A DNA stretch of 64,000 nucleotides. Source: Paragonimus skrjabini miyazakii (lineage: Eukaryota; Platyhelminthes; Trematoda; Plagiorchiida; Troglotrematidae). Positions 57,460 through 64,000 of the stretch are shown here, piece after piece; positions within the stretch are counted from its first letter, which is position 1, and every line of letters starts with the position of its first letter. A model generated the notes under the pieces. That model saw only the letters and a program-made list of their open reading frames with translations. It made no database searches and was not told the origin of the DNA. Location: positions 139,349 to 203,348 of the forward strand of contig JTDE01000708.1 in NCBI GenBank assembly GCA_014338405.1, in the 5' to 3' direction. The translations under genes and the position numbers were made by a program.

Positions 57460-58520
57460 ATCATCATTATCATCATCATAAGGTACTGTGGCTCGGGCCG
57501 CCTCTCACCTCAACAGTGACGTGGAATATCCTAGAAGAAAACGTTACTAAGAAGTTTGAAAACTAATAAAAGAAGACTAAACGGAAGAACTAGAAATGGT
57601 ATGGATACATTGACTACGACACATCGCCATCTCGGATAGCGTCTCTAACCAGCTGTTTGAGTGATCACGAGGACCCCAGCCAGGCAGGCGACACTTACCC
57701 ACTTTGCTCAGTGGAACAGTCAAGGTCTTCATATATTGTGACCACGTTGTTGATTGACCATCATGCAGTTTCACCCAACTGTTTGTGGTCTCAGTATATA
57801 ATGCCCGGNNNNNNNNNNNNNNNNNNNNNNNNNNNNNNNNNNNNNNNNNNNNNNNNNNNNNNNNNNNNNNNNNNNNNNNNNNNNNNNNNNNNNNNNNNNN
57901 NNNNNNNNNNNNNNNNNNNNNNNNNNNNNNNNNNNNNNNNNNNNNNNNNNNNNNNNNNNNNNNNNNNNNNNNNNNNNNNNNNNNNNNNNNNNNNNNNNNN
58001 NNNNNNNNNNNNNNNNNNNNNNNNNNNNNNNNNNNNNNNNNNNNNNNNNNNNNNNNNNNNNNNNNNNNNNNNNNNNNNNNNNNNNNNNNNNNNNNNNNNN
58101 NNNNNNNNNNNACAACCAGACGTCTTTTCGACGCCACAGATGACGCAGTTTGGCAAAGGCAACTCGTGCGTTTGCGATCCTCGCTGATATCTCATCAGCA
58201 ATATTGCAGGCTGACGAGATAGTGCTACCCAAGTATGTGAAACTGTCCACAGTCTCAAGCGAATTACCCGCAATGAAGAAAGTAGGAGTTGAAGTGTCCA
58301 GTCTTGAAGCAACGTTTTGCAATTTGAAGGTGCGAAGTGCATACCATACAAACCAGCTCGGTCGCTCAACCTGTCCATCATGGTCTGCATGTTTTCGGCA
58401 GAGGGGCTAAGTAAGACAATGTCGTCCGCATACTCCAGATCGGTCAATCTAGCGCCAGGAAGAAGCTCAACAGTCAGTCAGTCGGTTAATAGTACAACCT
58501 ATGCATCTCGTAAGTTTACT
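57460..58520 (-). pseudogene. LINE RT C-terminal part, second copy of the family at 8.4 kb
   Basis: Minus strand from about 58500. ELLPGARLTDLEYADDIVLL carries an intact YADD catalytic box (about 58436-58425), followed by MQTMMDRLSDRAGLYGM. After a frameshift comes FFIAGNSLETVDSFTYLGS, CNIADEISARIANARVAFA and KLRHLWRRKDVWL, where a 303-base N run (57809-58111) cuts in. On the other side are TWSQYMKTLTVPLSKVG, RLPGWGPRDHSNSWLETL and EMAMCRSQCI (57740-57600), typical of the C-terminus. The element ends near a GATGATGATAATGATGAT array (57480-57460), a usual kind of LINE 3' end. The upstream RT and endonuclease are missing. Confidence 0.85.
57809..58111. other. assembly gap (N run) inside a LINE
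   Basis: 303 undetermined bases. The gap falls between the connection domain and C-terminus of the LINE, which suggests that repeat copies caused the assembly to break here. Confidence 1.
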
Positions 58521-59004
58521 GAACAGCTTGCATTAACGCACGAGGCTTCAATAGCTGAAGAGCAGTTGGCGCCCCGGTTAACTTCACGTGATAATGACGA
58601 GGGTAGATAGTGAATAAAAGCATTCGGTATCAACAGAAGTCAAGGGAACTGTTTTAGTAAGTAATTCATATACAACAAGGTACAACTTGTATTGAAATCA
58701 AGCTAAGCAAGAAAAGACAAGAAACCATTAAACCAAATTTAGACACACAAAAGCGCTGGAATTATTTAGATGTCTAAAATTACAGTTAGAAAAAACAGGG
58801 CTAAGTGAATGCAAAGGAAATACGGAAGCATACTGTGGAGTGATCAAAAACAGTAAAATCAACAATTTTTTCACATACAACTAATGTTCCAAATATTCCA
58901 CAGAATGTTTAACACAACTAACCTAACAGTCGATACGCACACAATATACTCCGTTGGGTTCTTCATATACTTTGACCAAACCTAGGACAGATTAGTGTAA
59001 AGTG

Positions 59005-59190
59005 GGAAATAATTGGTCAGTCAATCTCCCAAACCAGTTGGTAGACTCGATACGACACAGGATACTGAGAAAGTTACTGAGTTCTAATGTAAAACCTTTG
59101 GCTTGTTTTAATGGATCGGCGGAAAGAACATTTGCTAGCGTTTTTGTAGTTGTTTCGAATTCAGCCCGTAATTGTGTATGCGGTTTGTAT
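59005..59190 (+). repeat. SINE-A, degenerate copy
   Basis: TTGGTCAGTCAATC, GACTCGATACGACACAG, TTCTAATGTAAAACCTTTGG and TTTCGAATTCAGCC follow the order of SINE-A from the 5' part to the B box with many changes. The tail is not visible. Confidence 0.55.
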
Positions 59191-59625
59191 TGCCGTTTAG
59201 TTTAGTTGTTTAGCTACTTTCCTGTATGATTGACATCGTGTGATATTTCTGCTCATACTAACATACGGAGCTGTCAATCATCAGAACAATTATCCACAGT
59301 CATAGTGGATGTCTTCAGTGGGTATATAAAATATCCATTACCGCAGATGATAAGTCTTCACTACATACTACTCTCAAGTAGTTCGAGAAAACTGTACTTC
59401 GCAATGAATATGTTTGTCGAGCTAGGGCATACCATAGTACCCAGTTAAGATGGACAGCGGTCATGAGTGTGTTAAAAGTGAACGTTATTCAAACGAAATG
59501 GTTTCTAACAATTCGTAATCAAAAATTAGTCGCTCGGACCTGGCAAAGATCGTGATGACATAATACGTGGTATGACTGTATTCGGGTTCATACCATATCT
59601 ATGTCTAATTGTCTGTCATATATAA

Positions 59626-59704
59626 CTTGCATGTTTTCCGCATGCGACTGATGAGAGTAAACGAAATGTCAACATATCGCAACAAATATCTTCTTTCTGC
59701 TCTG
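59626..59704 (+). repeat. short interspersed motif (repeat C)
   Basis: CTTGCATGTTTTCCGCATGC, GACTGATGAGAGTAAACG and AAATGTCAACATATCGC match 48935-49012 along the full length. The three copies keep much the same peptide reading (RVNEM-TYR), which may be coincidence. Confidence 0.6.
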
Positions 59705-61108
59705 AGAAATAATTATTCGACACCGAGTATCTATGTCAACATCGCTGATTTTGCTAGACATTCAGAAACGATTCTATTGTGCACAATCTCGTAGAACGAA
59801 GTGCATTTGTCAATTCAAATGTAAGTACAAAAATCAAGACTTATGGTTAGTTTTTCATGGACCTTTTACGATAGTGTTTCACTGAACAACCTGCGAAACG
59901 TCTGGTATCATCCTGTTGTTGATTAAGCTAATGATGTTCCTTTATTTGACCAAATGACTCAGACTAACCACCTCATTTTCACGTGCCCTTATTTCCACAC
60001 AGGTATTGTAGGATCTTGACAGCATGAATGATAAAGACCGAACAGAGATAAAAACATGCCTTTAGTAGAGAGATGATCTAAAATGGGTATCGATATAAAA
60101 TAGAGAGTAGGACAAAGACTAAACTCACCAAGTAGTAACACGGTTCATGAAATGTAGAATTTTATTCGAAGGCGGTCGAGGTGTTCTGAACGTAGTTTAC
60201 GCTATAAAACAATGAATCTAAAATGACAACCGACAATAAAATGTTTGGTTGAATACCAATCACCGTTCTCGTAGAGAGGAGTAATATGTGAACAAGACGG
60301 GATTTATTCAAAGTTGTGTCGCACCTACTTTCTTATCAGGTGAAGCAAACAGGTATAATACAATCTGGTACAATAACTATTCTTAAGAGTCAAATTGAGA
60401 CAAAAAGCAATGGGTAAACCAGAATCTTATAGTAAAATAGCGGTCCTGTATACCACAAATATGCCACCATGACAAGGATAAAAACGACTTACAGCCACAG
60501 GCGACGCTTCGGCAAATGCAACTGTATGCGCAAACGCCAAGTGTGGTAAGTGTGCCAAATTTACGCATGGTTCACACCATCCGAAACGGATTAGCCTGTC
60601 ACAATGACCGAAGTCAAAGGACGCCTGCGCTTCAAACCATCACCAAAAGTAGCTTGCGATGAACCACTTGCGATTCCACTCACACACCACGTATCCGGTG
60701 TAAACCCGAAGGAATAAGACCAGTAGGTGTGTGAGTGAGGCCTTTGTGTCCAGCTGGCCAATGCTGGTTAGCCAATTGAATGGCTAGTACGAAGTGGAAA
60801 CCCTTATCTCTCAGAAAATAAACAGAGAGAGAGACTGCAATGACAAGATCTATACTAAGAAGAAATATGTGTGAAATGTAATACAAGAAGCATTTCAGTA
60901 TACGAGTATATGTTAGTGCAGTCCAGAGAGGATAAAGTTGAAAAACAAAACTCAAAGTTGAACTAAGAGAAGATCAGGCAAACGATTTATCATTCAATAT
61001 ACCGACAAAGCTCAAGAAAAGAATGGGTAGAAGATCGCAGACATCCAAGTTTCTGAAAAGAGAAGCAGATTAGTTGCCAGACGATCATGGTCTTGGTCGA
61101 TGGAATCA

Positions 61109-61866
61109 TTAACAAAAATAGAATGGATATACTGATATGACCGACGTGAGCCTAACGTACTCGTCGTTTCTTCGCCGACGGTGTCCTACTAATCTTAAAT
61201 GGCCAACGCACTCGCGGCCGCACACATCGCAACGCCATATAGTCATGTCACCACGACCTATGGCACCGATGGTTCCCTTGCGTACCGCGTGCCTTCGTTC
61301 CCGGCCGCGCAATAACTGCTCGTTGAACTCGCGGACGCCCGTCCGAATTGTATTCCTCCGGGCAGTCCGGTTCAACGCTAAGTCTTCCCAACATCAACAA
61401 TATCCTAATAACTCCGCTTTTGATCACTGAGATTCCGCTTACCTGATTTCAGTTGTCCATACAGCAGCTGCTTCGAAATACTGTCATCGCCCAGTTGTTG
61501 AACATGATCTAGCCAACGTAACTGATTCAGTGTCAGCAGGGCTTCCATCCTGTTCATGTTCGCTCTCCACAGTATCTCAGTGTTCGGAACCATGTCCGAC
61601 CACCGAATACTCAAGATGTGTCTCAGACCTTGCAAGTGGAAGCGGCTCAGATAGCGCACGTTCCGCTGATACAATGTCCACGTTTCACTGCCGTACAGCA
61701 GTATAGACAACACTATTGAGCGGTAGGCAAAGAGCTTAATGCTCGACTTCAGGCTGAAGTTTTTCCAAACATGTTTTTCAAGACGTCCGAAAGCAGTACC
61801 AGCCTTTGCTACACGAGCTCTTAAATCGCGGTCCACAGGCAGATCGGTGAACAAGGTACTACCCAC
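61109..61866 (-). pseudogene. RTE-type LINE, connection region and C-terminal zinc-finger-like tail
   Basis: Minus strand: DRDLRARVAKAGTAFGRLEK, SSIKLFAYRSIVLSILLYGS, ETWTLYQRNVRYLSRFHLQG, RWSDMVPNTEILWRANM and LRWLDHVQQLGDDSISKQLL, the usual RTE region after the catalytic box. A stop and frameshift near 61405 separate it from LNRTARRNTIRTGVREFNEQ and CDVCGRECVGHLRLVGHRRR, a C-x2-C-x12-H finger typical of RTE C-termini. It is part of the element continuing to 64000. Plus-strand frames here are shadows. Confidence 0.85.
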
Positions 61867-62790
61867 GTAGCAGGAATCTGTGCAGCTGGCGACAACGGTT
61901 CCATGAACGCAAATTTGGGATGAAGGTGCACAGACAACGCCTCTGTCCGGAGAAGGCTGAAAGAAAGAAAACTTGTTATTGTATTGATACCCAATCCGAA
62001 CTTGGATGCCGCGAACGCCAAGACCATCACCAGGCGTTGCAATTCTTGTTCATTGTGTGCTAACAATGGGCTATCATCTGGGAACAGGAGCATGCACATC
62101 AATGAGGTATGTAACCGGGTTTTGGCTCTGAAACTTTGAATATTCAGCAGGCGCCCATCCGTCCGGTACTTTACCTCAACGCTATCCTCCTAAGAGTCCT
62201 GAAAAGTGACCGCTACCACGGCAGTCAAATATAAACTAAATAGAGCTGGGGCTAGCACGCAACTCTGCTTCTCGCCAGTGACAATGTCAAAATCATCACA
62301 AGTCACTCCACACGATTGTACTTTTGCCCTCATTCTTACATGCAACAATCTAATCAAATCGACGAACTTACCTGGACATCCGAACTTACCAAACACCGTC
62401 CACAACGCCCCACGGCTCACAAAATCAAAGGCCCTGCCGAAGTCTATGAAGAGGGCTGGAATGGACTAGAATGCCTTGGTGGACTCCACAAACAAGACAC
62501 GCGGAGACTGGTTCCGCTTTCGGCATTTCTTCTGAATTTGTCCAGCAGCGAACATCAGATAGATCGCACTCCGAGTCGCCCGAAATCCACACTGCTTCTC
62601 CAAGAATTTCGTATTTAGCCGGTTCACAAGGATTCTTGCAAGCATCTTGCTTGCGTAGATCATCAGAGTTGTGCCTCGATAACTGTCAGGGCATTGCTCG
62701 TTACCCTTACCTTTGAACATGGGTACAATCACGTCCTCCTTGAATTCTCGCGGTATCGCCTCGTACTCCCGGATGGAGTGAACCACCTAG
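61821..62790 (-). pseudogene. RTE-type LINE, reverse transcriptase domain with mutated active site
   Basis: Minus strand: IPREFKEDVIVPMFKGKG, YRGTTLMIYASKMLARILVN, QCGFRATRSAIYLMFAAGQI (RT motifs 0-2). Motif A reads FVESTKAF, so the first catalytic Asp of the usual F-(I/V)-D-L block is replaced by Glu. After a break come WTVFGKFGCPGKFVDLIRLL, DDFDIVTGEKQSCVLAPALF (motif B) and MLLFPDDSPLLAHNEQELQR (motif C, normally FADD, here FPDD). Several stops and shifts are present. These substitutions alone should abolish activity. Confidence 0.9.
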
Positions 62791-62793
62791 AGC

Positions 62794-63450
62794 GGTGCAC
62801 GTTCCAGCGTCTGCCCGCCATTCTTCGGGATCTCATCTGGCAGTCAATCTTCGCATGCAACTTTCTTGTTGCGGATTTGACCAATCGCTCTATGCAGCTA
62901 TAGCAAATCCAGGGCGAGAGCAAGTTGATGTTTGATGGCCTACTCCGGCAGGCTGTTCATGGTCACCCAATCAATGGTAGCAGGGCGGTTTAGTAGGCCG
63001 CCAAAATGTTTGCGCCAGACCGTGCTGATGTCCTCTGGCTGGGTGCAAGAACAGTCGGTGTTCACGTCTACCACTAATTTAGTGGACCGGAGTGAACCGT
63101 AGAACTCCTTGTGTTGTCGACGATCTGCGAAACCCTGCTTCATCCACTAGTTGTCCTTGATTCGGCGAACACGCTCGGCCAGTTGACAGCGGATACTCCA
63201 AAACGTGGCCTTCTTCGCATCATTGTCTGGGTCCACTGTAGAGACAGCAAACGCAACATTCTTCTCTCGCACTAATTCGGAGATGACCACGTTTTTGTCG
63301 TCGAACCAGCCCGGACGTTTCGAAAGTTTGACACCGATCATCTCGGTGGCTGCTGTCATGGTCCGTTCCTTGATCAATTGCCACACACCCTCGGGGGTAG
63401 TAGATATAGGAGCGTCGTGCAGACAAACGGCAATCGCACACTGAAGAGTG
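62794..63450 (-). pseudogene. RTE-type LINE, linker between endonuclease and RT
   Basis: Minus strand: KLSKRPGWFDDKNVVISELV, REKNVAFAVSTVDPDNDAKK, ATFWSIRCQLAERVRRIKDN, then FADRRQHKEFYGSLRS and STVWRKHFGGLLNRPATI, broken by a stop near 63145. The W(F)DD-x-EI block, the AKKA block and the HF-LLNRP block are the standard linker of this RTE group. It connects the EEP domain at 63627-63971 to the RT. Confidence 0.85.
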
Positions 63451-63626
63451 ATCTTCGACTCACAGTTGTCCAGTTGTTTGATATCTAACTTCTATCGTTG
63501 TCCGGAAGATCTACAATAAACAGGCTTACGAACATGGGTGAACAGTTTGGTCCTGGCTAGCCTATGATTTGTGCTACATTCAATGCCGCGCATCACTGGC
63601 GTGATACGCACTTTATGTATGTCGCG

Positions 63627-64000
63627 CTACCAAACAATCACGTAATCAAGTAAATGGTGATGATCATATCGTGGATGGGTCCATGTCGTGATATCGTTCG
63701 CACCCAGCTGGAATCGGGTGTTCTCGATAACCAGCTCGTGAGTAGCACACAGGTGGAACAAACGATCACCGTTCTGGTTGACGGAATCAATGTCATAGGG
63801 TCCGTGGACTCCCGGACAGGCTACCGAGCCGCGACTAATTCCAGCGTTCAAGTCACCCAGAACAAACAGTCGGCACTGACTGGATTGTGACGAATAGCTG
63901 ATCATAGAACTGGTGCTTTGCATAATCAGGGTGACAAATAGTTGAACCATAAACACTGATAGATGTGTCACACTTACCTCGACCGAATCGCAGGCGCATA
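63627..64000 (-). pseudogene. RTE-type LINE, apurinic-type endonuclease (partial at window edge)
   Basis: Minus strand: FVLGDLNAGISRGSVACPGV (with the G-D-x-N catalytic block), HGPYDIDSVNQNGDRLFHLC, HELVIENTRFQLGANDITTW and THPRYDHHHLLDYVIVW (T-W-x-H-P and DY, near the C-terminal catalytic His/Asp region). This is the last two thirds of an EEP domain. The start of the ORF lies beyond 64000. The domain is open for 114 codons, the least damaged part of the element. Confidence 0.9.

Larger units (their letters stand above)
58521..61108. other. unassigned DNA with SINE-A and repeat C copies
   Basis: No gene. It contains a degenerate SINE-A (59005-59190) and a repeat C copy (59626-59704). The right part (about 60400-61100) may be the 3' untranslated region of the RTE element beyond it, but I see no defined end. 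A short GA run lies near 60825. Confidence 0.4.

Noticed and set aside
59647..59668. Hammerhead core (CTGATGA followed by GAAA and TGTC) in repeat C
   Set aside because: The bases between the boxes do not pair as stem II, there is no stem I, and the other two copies lack CTGATGA.

Overview
The window looks like repeat-rich, intron-rich nuclear DNA of a flatworm, most likely a digenean fluke. The evidence is the mix of elements: a tRNA-like SINE carrying a hammerhead ribozyme, Penelope-like elements (PLE), RTE-, CR1- and CR1/RTE-type LINEs, and Ty3/gypsy remnants. There are almost no long intact reading frames, two runs of N (23906-24299 and 57809-58111), and nothing prokaryotic: no operons and no runs of adjacent genes. 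The species assignment is inference from element content.

Layout. 1-5.5 kb: mostly unassigned, with a CR1-type RT fragment (+) near 3.4-3.9 kb. 6.3-7.6 kb: two 178-bp inverted PLE-terminus-like arms, with a hammerhead SINE (SINE-B) inserted between them. 8.4-10.6 kb: a decayed LINE (-). 12.2-14.1 kb: a PLE whose RT is split into two opposed halves that meet at the motif B/C boundary, followed by a decayed GIY-YIG segment. 18.4 kb: a candidate DEG/ENaC-type TM1 exon. 20.2-20.7 kb: SINE-B with an intact hammerhead core. 22.7-23.6 kb: RTE fragment. 26.7-28.6 kb: SINE-A, gypsy RNase H-integrase remnant, SINE-B. 29.5-29.8 kb: a second PLE lineage. 32.4-36.7 kb: a dense cluster of SINE-A and SINE-B copies, including a second intact hammerhead at 35839-35883. 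37-50 kb: mostly unassigned, with a candidate signal-anchor exon and scattered SINE-A copies. 50.2-51.6 kb: gypsy gag remnant, primer-binding-site-like segment and LTR. 51.7 kb: a candidate FHA-domain fragment. 53.4-54.4 kb: a GC-rich repeat and SINE-B. 55.15-55.40 kb: the best host-gene candidate, an 82-codon internal exon resembling the DEG/ENaC extracellular domain. 57.5-58.5 kb: second copy of the LINE seen at 8.4 kb. 61.1-64.0 kb: a long RTE-type LINE (-) running off the right edge.

How it fits together. The window is best read as large introns or intergenic DNA of a few host genes (possibly one ion-channel gene on + spanning 18.4-55.4 kb), filled with dead retroelements. The most interesting component is SINE-B: an internal pol III-like promoter, a complete type I hammerhead core in two copies, a long 5' palindrome in two copies, and a 3' tail shared with the otherwise different SINE-A. 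That shared tail suggests both use the same LINE machinery.
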